A program made the translations under genes and the position numbers. Positions 55,014 to 64,000 of a stretch of 64,000 bases of DNA are shown here, piece by piece. Within the stretch, counting starts at the first letter, position 1; each line of letters opens with the position of its first letter. This stretch comes from Marinimicrobium hydrolyticum (GTDB lineage Bacteria; Pseudomonadota; Gammaproteobacteria; Pseudomonadales; Cellvibrionaceae), in contig NZ_JAVDDU010000008.1 in assembly GCF_030848505.1 (NCBI RefSeq), positions 62,001 through 126,000 on the forward strand, written 5' to 3'. The notes under the pieces were generated by a model. It made no database searches, was not told where the DNA came from, and worked only from the letters and a program-made list of their open reading frames with translations.

Positions 55014-55169
55014 GGAAAGGATCCCCTGCGGTTTGAGACACGCTGTAAATTACGGCCCCTACGCGCTCCCGGCGCTTCGGGACACTCCTCGCTTCCCTGC
55101 GAGTCGTCCATGTACGCTCCGCGTCGGCTTCCTGCCTCCGAGGGTCTCAAACCGCAGGGGATCCTTTCC
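55014..55169. mobile_element. 156-bp element with perfect 26-bp terminal inverted repeats (MITE-like)
   Basis: The two ends (55014-55039 and 55144-55169) are perfect reverse complements over 26 bases, including GGATCCCCTGCGG in the left arm and its complement in the right. The 104-base middle is GC-rich, contains the small hairpin CTCGC...GCGAG (about 55088-55103) and codes for nothing I trust. No transposase and no clear target duplication is seen. It could be a non-autonomous element or a structured-RNA or terminator module. Confidence 0.7.
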
Positions 55170-55223
55170 AGCTAATTCAATTCACCCTATAAACTATATG
55201 AGTGCTCGTTAGAACCCGCCGGT

Positions 55224-55835
55224 TTATCCAAATGGCCACCACCAGGGGCTTCGGAAACGTCGTTCACAGGATTTGAGCTGGGTTTCAAACTGTTTAGCGC
55301 GGTTGTCGACTCGGCGGGCGACATCGAGCAACCAGGGCTTATCGTTGAAGGTCTTACGATTAAAACCACCGTGCCCTTCGTGATAAGCCAAATACAGGTT
55401 GTAAGCGTCGTTGGGTGCGATCCCGCTGCGCTCCTGACTTTGCACATTGTACCAGCCCACAAAATCTACCGCGTCCGCGAAGTGGGTACGGCTGCTCCAG
55501 TGGTTGCCGCTACCGCGTTGGTACTCTCTCCAGGTTTCATTTTTGACCTGGGCAAAACCATAAGCACTGCTTTTACGCGGACCGGGAATCACCCACAAAA
55601 TTTTACGCCGAGGCGGTTTGGCCCGAGGCCGGAACGTAGATTCCTGATACATGATAGCCATCATCACCGGAATGCTGCTGCCCCAGCGCCGCTCGGCGCG
55701 CCGGGCATCCTGATACCAACCGCGCTTCTCATCGAACAGGTCGCACAGATTTTCACTGTTTTGCGGTGGCAGCGAGGTGCATCCTGCCAGGGTGAATATC
55801 ACCAGCAAGGCTGAACATCTAATAAAGGTTTGCAT
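55224..55835 (-). CDS. Lytic transglycosylase (SLT domain) lipoprotein
   Basis: 203 aa. The lipobox TLAGC ends the signal peptide. The SLT fold is shown by IPVMMAIMYQESTF, in which the catalytic glutamate is in YQES (near 64), then SSAYGFAQVKNETW (near 90) and YNLYLAYHEGHGGF (near 150). It should cut peptidoglycan to anhydromuropeptides in the periplasm. It lies 17 bp after ligA on the opposite side of the operon order, same strand, so may be read as the last gene of smc-zipA-ligA. Confidence 0.93.
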   Translation of the reverse strand: MQTFIRCSALLVIFTLAGCTSLPPQNSENLCDLFDEKRGWYQDARRAERRWGSSIPVMMAIMYQESTFRPRAKPPRRKILWVIPGPRKSSAYGFAQVKNETWREYQRGSGNHWSSRTHFADAVDFVGWYNVQSQERSGIAPNDAYNLYLAYHEGHGGFNRKTFNDKPWLLDVARRVDNRAKQFETQLKSCERRFRSPWWWPFG

Positions 55836-55852
55836 GACGTCTACTGCTTCTC

Positions 55853-57910
<2,058 letters not shown>

Positions 57911-57951
57911 TTATGCAGCCGGCCCCAGAGGGCCGGTGGTTTTACGCCGGA

Positions 57952-59043
57952 TCAACCAGGCACTCGGGACAATTGCCGGCGCACGAATTCCAGTACTCGC
58001 TGGCGATCGTGCTCCATGGTTTGCCGGGTCATAACACTGCGGTTTTCGTCCTTCAGCTCGCCGCCCAATGTTTCTGCCAAGGTCTTGGCGGTATCCAGCA
58101 TCAGATCAAAAGCCGCAACACTGTCACCTTCCAGAGGCAGGGTCATAAACAGGCTCACGCCGGGAGTCTGAAAACTCTCCATGGCGTCCAAATCAAACGT
58201 GCCCGGCTTAACCATGTTAGCCAGACTGAACTGAACGGGACCGCCGCCACGGGCATCCCGGTAGCGATGGAAAATGTTCATGCTGCCGTAGCGCAAGCCG
58301 TTGTCGAAAATCGCTTCTTGCAGTGCCTCGCCCTGAAAGTAGGTGCCGGTAGGCGACATGACGTTAATGATTAACACCTCTTCAGGCTCGATCACGTCGG
58401 CATCCGGGTCTGGGTCATTCATGCGTGGTGCTTTGGGCGCTTTATTGGCAGGCTTGGCCGGCGCTTCGGTGCGCGGGGCCGGCTTTTTGGGCGCTGCGGG
58501 TTGTGCAACGATTGGCTCAGCAGGTGTTTCGTCCTCATCCACTGATTCCATCAGCATGGGCACGGATTCATCCAAGTTGAGGGTCACCTGTTGGGGAATT
58601 CGAGGGGATTCTTGTTCCGGCTCTGGCGCAGACTCGTACTCAGGTTCGTAAGAAGACTCGTACTGGTCTTCCTGTTCGGCCTCGTACTGGGCTTCCAGCT
58701 CGGCGGAGGAAAATTCTGGCTCGGGTTCGGGCTCGTAGGTGGGGCGCGAGTGGGCCGGTGCGCGACGCGGGGCAGGCGCTTCGTCGTCCAAATCCAAATC
58801 CGCCTCGGCACCAATCTTCGGCTCGGTTCGCTCTTCGGTTTCCGCGCGTCTGTAGCCCACTACGCGCGCGCCGCCATTAGGCAGTTCGCTAGGGTATTCG
58901 TCCGTCTGCGCGGCAGGTTTGGCTTTATAGACCGAGCGTGGCATCTTGAGGCTGTCTCGACGCGCTTGACGCATGCGCCGCCAACCATCGAGCAGAATGC
59001 CTGCGATCAACAAAATGATAATACCTGTTAACCATACACCCAT
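57952..59043 (-). CDS. zipA: Cell division protein ZipA
   Basis: 363 aa. A single N-terminal anchor (TGIIILLIAGILLDGWRRMR) precedes a long acidic, proline-rich linker (about 50-225) with many Glu, Pro and Tyr. The C-terminal FtsZ-binding domain follows (VLIINVMSPTGTYFQGEALQ and RQTMEHDRQRVLEFV). It tethers the FtsZ ring to the inner membrane. The linker is longer than average. Second gene of smc-zipA-ligA, 51 bp after smc. Confidence 0.96.
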   Translation of the reverse strand: MGVWLTGIIILLIAGILLDGWRRMRQARRDSLKMPRSVYKAKPAAQTDEYPSELPNGGARVVGYRRAETEERTEPKIGAEADLDLDDEAPAPRRAPAHSRPTYEPEPEPEFSSAELEAQYEAEQEDQYESSYEPEYESAPEPEQESPRIPQQVTLNLDESVPMLMESVDEDETPAEPIVAQPAAPKKPAPRTEAPAKPANKAPKAPRMNDPDPDADVIEPEEVLIINVMSPTGTYFQGEALQEAIFDNGLRYGSMNIFHRYRDARGGGPVQFSLANMVKPGTFDLDAMESFQTPGVSLFMTLPLEGDSVAAFDLMLDTAKTLAETLGGELKDENRSVMTRQTMEHDRQRVLEFVRRQLSRVPG

Positions 59044-59094
59044 AGGAATATCCGTTTGTCTGCTGATTCAGTCTTGTCAGTGCGAACCGGCGGA

Positions 59095-62000
59095 TTATAC
59101 CGCCGCCAGCTCCGCGGCTTCGTCCACATCCACGGTTACCAGGCGTGAGACGCCAGGCTCGTGCATGGTAACACCCATTAGCTGATGCGCCATCTCCATG
59201 GCGATTTTATTGTGCGTAATATAAATGAATTGCACCTGTTCTGACATCTCCTGTACCAAGCGCGCGTAGCGGCCCACGTTGGCGTCATCCAACGGGGCGT
59301 CCACTTCATCGAGCATACAGAAAGGTGCTGGGTTGAGACGGAAGATGGAGAACACCAGAGCGATGGCAGTAAGGGCTTTTTCACCACCCGACAACAGATG
59401 AATGGTGCTGTTTCGCTTACCGGGAGGCCGCGCCATGATGGTGATGCCAGTATCCAGTAAATCTTCGCCCGTCAGCTCCAGATAGGCGTGGCCGCCGCCG
59501 AACACCTTTGGAAACAGTTCTTGCAGGCTTTTGTTGACGGTATCGAAAGTTTCCTTGAAGCGCGTGCGCGTTTCCCGGTCGATGCGTTTGATGGCATTCT
59601 CCAGGGTTTGCAGGGCTTCGTTTAGATCTGCGTCCTGGGCGTCCAAGTATTGCTTGCGCTCAGACTCCACTTTGTACTCGTCGATCGCGGCCAGGTTGAT
59701 GGGGCCGAGACGTGAAATTCGAGCGCCAACGTTGGCCAACTCGGTTTCCATGGGGCCAAGTTCGGCGTCTTCAGGCAGTTCGGCCAACAGCTGATCCAGA
59801 TCGAAATCGTCTTCTTTCAACTGTTGGGCCAACCCGGCCCGCTGAACTTCGAAGGTTTGCGCGGCCAGGCGCTCCTGCTCCAGGTGCGAGCGCACGGCCT
59901 GCACTTCCTGTTCAGCGCGGTTGCGGGCCTGCTCGGCGTCGCGTAATTCCTGCTCAACGGATTCCAGGGCGGTACGAGCCTGGGATAGATCCTCTTCCAC
60001 AGCCAGACGTTTTGCCAAATTGGCTTCCAGCTCCAACTTGTGCTCCTCCATGGGATCGCTACTTTCACCCAGCGATTCCAGGAGCATTTCGTGCCGCTCG
60101 CGCAGGCGTTGGTCCTGCTCTTCCAGGCGGGCGATACCTAAGCGGATGGCGTCCAGTTGGGTTTTCAGAGATTGGTGACGCATGGCCAGTTCGTGAGCCT
60201 TGTCTTTGTCGTGGCGCGCTCGTTGACGGACCTGGTCCAGGTTAGTCCGAATAGTGTCGCGCTGCTGGAGCAGGTTTTCGCGCTTGTCGGTGTCCTGCTC
60301 CATCAATTCGATGGCTTCACTCAGAATCATGCGTGCTTCGGAGAGCTGCTCGGATTCCTGTTTCATTTGCGCGTCGGCATCCCGCAGTTCTGCGTCGGCC
60401 CGCTCGCGGCGCATGGTCAACTGTTCCACGCGTGCCCGTTTCGCGCTCAGTTGTGAGCGCAGCTCGCCCGCTTGGCGATTTTGCTCGTCGGATTCCCGGC
60501 GCTTTTGTTCACGCTCCTGTTCCAGGCGTTTCAGGGCCTCTCTGCCCTCTTCGCGCTGGCCGTCCAACTCGGCCACTTGGGCTTCGGTGCGGCTGATCTC
60601 CTCGCCCAGTTCTTCCAGCTCCTGGCGGCGGGCAATAACACCGGCGCTAGCGTCAGAGTCGCGGGCTACACGGAGCCACTGAGCACCGAGCCAGACGCCG
60701 TCGGGGGTGATCACGGATTCGTCCGCGCTCAGGCTAGAGCGCAGCGCCAAGGCTTCAGTCAGGTTCTCGGCGACGTAAATACCTTGCAACAAGCCGCTGA
60801 GATCCCAGTCCGCGCTGACCTTATCCGCCAACCTGGCAGCTTTGTTTCCCGTTTGAGCATCAACGCGCGCATGGGTATCCAAGAGAAGCAGTTCGCCCTG
60901 GGATAGCTCTTCTATGCTGGCGGCCACGGCATCGAGACCATTGACGCACACACCCTGAAGGCTATTACCTAAGACGGTTTCCAGAGCCTTGTCCCAGCCA
61001 TCCTGAACGGTGAGGGTTTCCGCTACGCGGGGTTGATCGGCCAGCTGTCGGCCTTCCAACCACTGGGTTACGGCCTTGTTCTTCTCACCCAGGGCTGCCT
61101 GTTGCAGCGCATCCAAAGAGGCGTGACGCCCGCGCATGCTTTGGAGCTTGCTGCGTGCGGCATCCAATTCGTCCGCCAGGCGATTGTTGTCACTGCGCTG
61201 CTGTTCCAGTTGATCGCCAATAACTTCCGCCGCGGCGCGCTTTTCTTCCACCTCGGCGTCCAGCTCAGCTACCTGCTCGCTCAACACGTCGATTTCATCG
61301 TCGGTGGCGCCCTGCTGCAGGTTGGCCTTTTCTTCTTTCAATTTTTCAATGCGCTGTAACAGACGCTGTTGCACTTGCTCCAAATGCTGGATGCGGGACT
61401 GCTGTACTTCCGCCCGCTGTCGGGGTTCGGCGGCGCGTTGGTTAAAGGCGTCCCACTCACTTTGCCAGCGCTGCATGGCCTCTTCGGCCTGTTGCAGCGC
61501 TTCGCCGGAGCTGTCTTCAGCGGCGTTTATCAGCTCCAACTCCGGTTCCAGCTCCAGCAACTCCGCTTGCCAGCCTTCGGCTTTGTGCTGATCCATTTGC
61601 AGGTGTTCGGCGGTGTCTTTGCGGTCCCGCTGGGTTTGATCCAGGTCCGCCTGCAATTGGCGGCCACGCTCCTGGGCGTGCTGAATGGTCTGCTCAATGC
61701 GGGCGATGTCTGCGCCAATGGCGTAGTATCGGCCCTGAACTTCGTTAAATTTGTCCTGAAGTTCCGTGTAGCGGGTACGACACTTTTCAATCTGGGTATC
61801 CTTGTTCACCTGATCGGTGACAAAGGATTCCATGCGCAGCTCTAGATCCCGAATAGCCGCCTGCTTGGTCTTGGACTGATCGTCCAGGTGGCGGTATTTA
61901 AGCCCCTGCAACTGAGCCTTGAGTAGACGCTCTTCTTTTTTGTACTCGGTGTACTTTTCCGCCGACTGGGCCTGGCGGTGCAATCGGCTAAGCTGGCGCT

Positions 62001-62604
62001 CCAACTCATCGCGGATGTCCGTAAGGCGCTCCAGGTTTTCCTGGGTACGGCGCATGCGGTTTTCGGTGTCACGACGGCGCTCTTTGTATTTGGAGATGCC
62101 GGCCGCTTCTTCGATGTAGACGCGCAAATCTTCAGGTTTGGCTTCGATCAGGCGGGAGATCATGCCCTGTTCGATAATGGAGTAACTGCGCGGACCCAAG
62201 CCGGTGCCCAGGAAGATGTCGGTAATGTCCCGACGGCGACACTTGGTGCCGTTGAGGTAGTAGTTGTTTTGGCTGTCCCGGGTGACCTTCCGCTTGATGG
62301 AAATTTCGTTGAAGGCGGCGTACTCGCCCGTAACCGAACCATCGCTGTTATCAAATACCAGCTCAATGGAGGCCTGACCTACGGGTTTGCGCCCGCCGGA
62401 GCCATTGAAAATGACATCGGTCATGGATTCGCCGCGCAGATTCTTGGCGGAGGACTCGCCCATCACCCAGCGGACGGCGTCAATAATATTGGACTTGCCG
62501 CAGCCATTGGGGCCGACAACGGCGCACAGGTTGCTGGGGAAGTTGACCGTGGTGGGATCAACAAAGGATTTAAAACCAGCCAGCTTGATACACTTCAGGC
62601 GCAT
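59095..62604 (-). CDS. smc: Chromosome condensation protein SMC
   Basis: 1169 aa. The head is split: N-terminal Walker A GPNGCGKSN (near 33) and C-terminal signature LSGGEKALTAIALVF (near 1075) with Walker B FCMLDEVDAPLDDAN. Between them are two long coiled coils and a hinge near 500-660 (GVCVNGLDAVAA onward). It organises and segregates the chromosome with ScpAB. First gene of smc-zipA-ligA. No MukB is seen, consistent with a non-enteric gammaproteobacterium. Confidence 0.98.
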   Translation of the reverse strand: MRLKCIKLAGFKSFVDPTTVNFPSNLCAVVGPNGCGKSNIIDAVRWVMGESSAKNLRGESMTDVIFNGSGGRKPVGQASIELVFDNSDGSVTGEYAAFNEISIKRKVTRDSQNNYYLNGTKCRRRDITDIFLGTGLGPRSYSIIEQGMISRLIEAKPEDLRVYIEEAAGISKYKERRRDTENRMRRTQENLERLTDIRDELERQLSRLHRQAQSAEKYTEYKKEERLLKAQLQGLKYRHLDDQSKTKQAAIRDLELRMESFVTDQVNKDTQIEKCRTRYTELQDKFNEVQGRYYAIGADIARIEQTIQHAQERGRQLQADLDQTQRDRKDTAEHLQMDQHKAEGWQAELLELEPELELINAAEDSSGEALQQAEEAMQRWQSEWDAFNQRAAEPRQRAEVQQSRIQHLEQVQQRLLQRIEKLKEEKANLQQGATDDEIDVLSEQVAELDAEVEEKRAAAEVIGDQLEQQRSDNNRLADELDAARSKLQSMRGRHASLDALQQAALGEKNKAVTQWLEGRQLADQPRVAETLTVQDGWDKALETVLGNSLQGVCVNGLDAVAASIEELSQGELLLLDTHARVDAQTGNKAARLADKVSADWDLSGLLQGIYVAENLTEALALRSSLSADESVITPDGVWLGAQWLRVARDSDASAGVIARRQELEELGEEISRTEAQVAELDGQREEGREALKRLEQEREQKRRESDEQNRQAGELRSQLSAKRARVEQLTMRRERADAELRDADAQMKQESEQLSEARMILSEAIELMEQDTDKRENLLQQRDTIRTNLDQVRQRARHDKDKAHELAMRHQSLKTQLDAIRLGIARLEEQDQRLRERHEMLLESLGESSDPMEEHKLELEANLAKRLAVEEDLSQARTALESVEQELRDAEQARNRAEQEVQAVRSHLEQERLAAQTFEVQRAGLAQQLKEDDFDLDQLLAELPEDAELGPMETELANVGARISRLGPINLAAIDEYKVESERKQYLDAQDADLNEALQTLENAIKRIDRETRTRFKETFDTVNKSLQELFPKVFGGGHAYLELTGEDLLDTGITIMARPPGKRNSTIHLLSGGEKALTAIALVFSIFRLNPAPFCMLDEVDAPLDDANVGRYARLVQEMSEQVQFIYITHNKIAMEMAHQLMGVTMHEPGVSRLVTVDVDEAAELAAV

Positions 62605-62824
62605 AGGTGCGAGTCACTCGTTTTTGGCCAGATCCGCGGCCATTGATCGTTATGTTTTTACCTTTCCGTCCCGGGTTTGGGCGCTTGGGTTATGAGGCGA
62701 TATAAAGGCGGGAATTCTACACGGAAGCATGGCGTTTTGACACCTGCCCAGAGCGCGAAAAAGCGCTAGAGAACCCTCAAAAACCGGGACTCGTTCCGCT
62801 TTCTCTCGTGAAGGGTTTGGCATC

Positions 62825-62863
62825 CGGGGCTCTTCGCTGGCCTACTGGCGCGCGAGAGCCCCG
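62825..62863. terminator. Hairpin between ccmI and smc
   Basis: Arms CGGGGCTCT (62825-62833) and AGAGCCCCG (62855-62863) are perfect 9-mers around a GC-rich 21-base loop. A smaller hairpin, AGCGC/GCGCT, lies at 62752-62767. Both fall in the 267-bp gap after the ccmI stop and could end its transcript; T runs are short. Confidence 0.45.
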
Positions 62864-62871
62864 AAAGGGGG

Positions 62872-64000
62872 TCAATCGGTAATTTCCCGATCAATTGTCA
62901 GGTCAATTGTCCCATCATTGGCCAGTGGCCTTACGGGACCAAAGCGGCCTTCCCAGTCACCGGGCTTCGGCGCAGCGGTGGAAGTTTGTGAAGCCCGGGC
63001 AACCAATTCTACCTGCTCTGTATCGCGCAGCGCGGTTGATGTTGTCATGGCCATAGTATCATCAAGAACAATTGTAGCTGGAAGATCTGACGCCTGAATT
63101 CGCGTTATCGCCAAAGGCATCGGAGAACCTTCCCAGGTCCGGGCGTAGACAAATATCCATTGATCGGGACCCACTTCAGCGCGCTCCGAAAGTGCCACCC
63201 GAATGGAAATAGCAGCCTCGGCTGCTTCCTCGCCAGCCAATGGAGAACCGGTACCGGAACCGCCCTCCCCGGCCAGTTCCCGCTCAGCCCGTTCAATGCC
63301 GACTTTCAGGGATTGGCTGCTAGGCGCGTGGGGGCCCATAACCTCAATGGCGCGCCGCCAAAAGTTAATGGCTTGTTGGTAATCCCCTTGGTTAAAAGCA
63401 TTGATACCCGCCAAGCCAAGCGCGGTGGTTTCCTGAGGATCCTGGGCCAATGCTGACTCAGCCAAACCGGCGATGCGTGGGGTCATCTGATTATCATCCC
63501 GGAGAAATAAGGCTTGCGCCAATTCTGCTAATACTCTCGGGCTGTTCGGGTCCACCGATATGACCTTTTCATAGGCTTCAATAGCCCGGTCGTAGTCTCC
63601 CAAAGACATGGAGTAGCGGCCCACCAGAAAACGGTACTGGAGGTTGTTGGGACGCTGTTGCAGGCGCGCCTCCATGGCCTCGATCAGGTCTTTGGCACGT
63701 TGAGGATCAGGGGCTTGCTGGGCTTGCATATCCTGCCAGTCCAGCCGGGCCTTCTCGTGCTGCATATTCAGAAGCCGTACATCCTGACTGCTGCCCAGCT
63801 GCTGGTAGAGCACGACACTGGCTAAAAGAATGGCGACACAAACGACACCCAAAAACTTGGGGCCGACGTTAGCAAAAGCCACGCTCTGCTCTGCCTTGCG
63901 TAATTGCTCTTCATCTTCCAGAAGCGCACGCTCCTGCTCCAGCTTCAGCTGCTGAAACTCCTCCTCCGAAAGCCGTCCTGCTTCTTTCGCCTCCTCCAAC
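62872..64000 (-). CDS. ccmI: Cytochrome c biogenesis protein CcmI, 5' part missing (enters from right edge)
   Basis: The last 375 or so residues are present; the frame continues past the edge, so the N-terminus and first helix are outside. It has LSEEEFQQLKLEQERALLED, a membrane helix (FLGVVCVAILLASVVLYQQL), and TPR-like repeats (LQYRFLVGRYSMSLGDYDRA and ALAQDPQETTALGLAGI). A C-terminal periplasmic domain follows, with FVYARTWEGSPMPLAI. It holds apocytochrome for the CcmFH heme ligase. The cytochrome-maturation genes should lie just beyond the right edge. Confidence 0.9.
   Translation of the reverse strand, partial: LEEAKEAGRLSEEEFQQLKLEQERALLEDEEQLRKAEQSVAFANVGPKFLGVVCVAILLASVVLYQQLGSSQDVRLLNMQHEKARLDWQDMQAQQAPDPQRAKDLIEAMEARLQQRPNNLQYRFLVGRYSMSLGDYDRAIEAYEKVISVDPNSPRVLAELAQALFLRDDNQMTPRIAGLAESALAQDPQETTALGLAGINAFNQGDYQQAINFWRRAIEVMGPHAPSSQSLKVGIERAERELAGEGGSGTGSPLAGEEAAEAAISIRVALSERAEVGPDQWIFVYARTWEGSPMPLAITRIQASDLPATIVLDDTMAMTTSTALRDTEQVELVARASQTSTAAPKPGDWEGRFGPVRPLANDGTIDLTIDREITD

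Noticed and set aside
55014-55169. Integron attC site
   Set aside because: The ends lack the attC core triplets and no integrase or cassette array is present.

Overview
This 64 kb window is chromosomal DNA from a free-living, probably marine or polysaccharide-degrading gammaproteobacterium. The evidence is zipA between smc and ligA (ZipA is essentially gammaproteobacterial), Zn-type hemB, ccmI, and a GlyGly-CTERM tail of the rhombosortase type. A GH95 glycosidase, a GH65 phosphorylase and several lipoproteins with a glycine-rich tether add to this. A Cellvibrionales-like bacterium is my best guess, from gene content only. I saw no rRNA, tRNA, CRISPR array, transposase or integrase.

Layout. 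1-6.2 kb, minus strand: a type I restriction-modification operon hsdM-hsdS-hsdR (hsdR runs off the left edge), a YchJ-like SEC-C protein, and a RES/Xre toxin-antitoxin pair with a visible promoter and operator. 6.4-11.3 kb: a DUF4153 membrane protein, a two-gene exported-protein unit divergent from a LuxR-type regulator, and a ClpP-fold periplasmic protein. 11.5-13.9 kb: a phospholipid cassette of CDP-alcohol phosphatidyltransferase, CdsA-like and PlsC-like proteins. 13.9-15.8 kb: a TVP38/DedA-type membrane protein and a serine hydrolase. 15.9-19.5 kb, minus: a sulfur operon, SulP transporter, two half-size YeeE/YedE proteins and an ETHE1-like persulfide dioxygenase bracketed by dispersed palindromes. 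19.7-22.4 kb, minus: arsR, a GAPDH and arsJ, the known organoarsenical export route. 22.5-25.7 kb: DUF1287 protein and a GH95 glycosidase lipoprotein. 25.8-29.7 kb: a LysR regulator divergent from an SbtA-like bicarbonate transporter that lies 11 bp before purE-purK, then DUF1244.

29.8-38.2 kb is the most accessory-looking part. It holds two large surface lipoproteins, each with seven repeats (probably seven-bladed propellers), and an intact SAM methyltransferase plus a decayed copy of its 3' end. It also has a small lipoprotein and a carbamoyltransferase-fold protein that lacks the usual HCLP motif. 38.3-45.7 kb: an MFS/spermidine-synthase-like fusion, an exported protein, and a GH65 phosphorylase divergent from a two-headed HAD protein (beta-phosphoglucomutase-like plus trehalose-phosphatase-like). 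45.8-49.7 kb, minus: a FAN1-like VRR-NUC nuclease overlapping by 4 bp an XPD/DinG-type Fe-S helicase that carries its own PD-(D/E)XK domain. 49.8-55.8 kb: small envelope and stress proteins, a secreted cyclophilin, a DUF815 ATPase, hemB, a 156-bp element with perfect 26-bp inverted ends, and a lytic transglycosylase. 55.9-64 kb, minus: smc-zipA-ligA, with ccmI entering from the right edge.

The most novel-looking points are the bicarbonate transporter apparently cotranscribed with purE-purK (PurK consumes bicarbonate), the seven-repeat lipoprotein and methyltransferase region with its degenerate duplication, the HCLP-less carbamoyltransferase, the GH65 / two-headed HAD divergon, and the nuclease-helicase pair. 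None can be claimed as a new system without database comparison.
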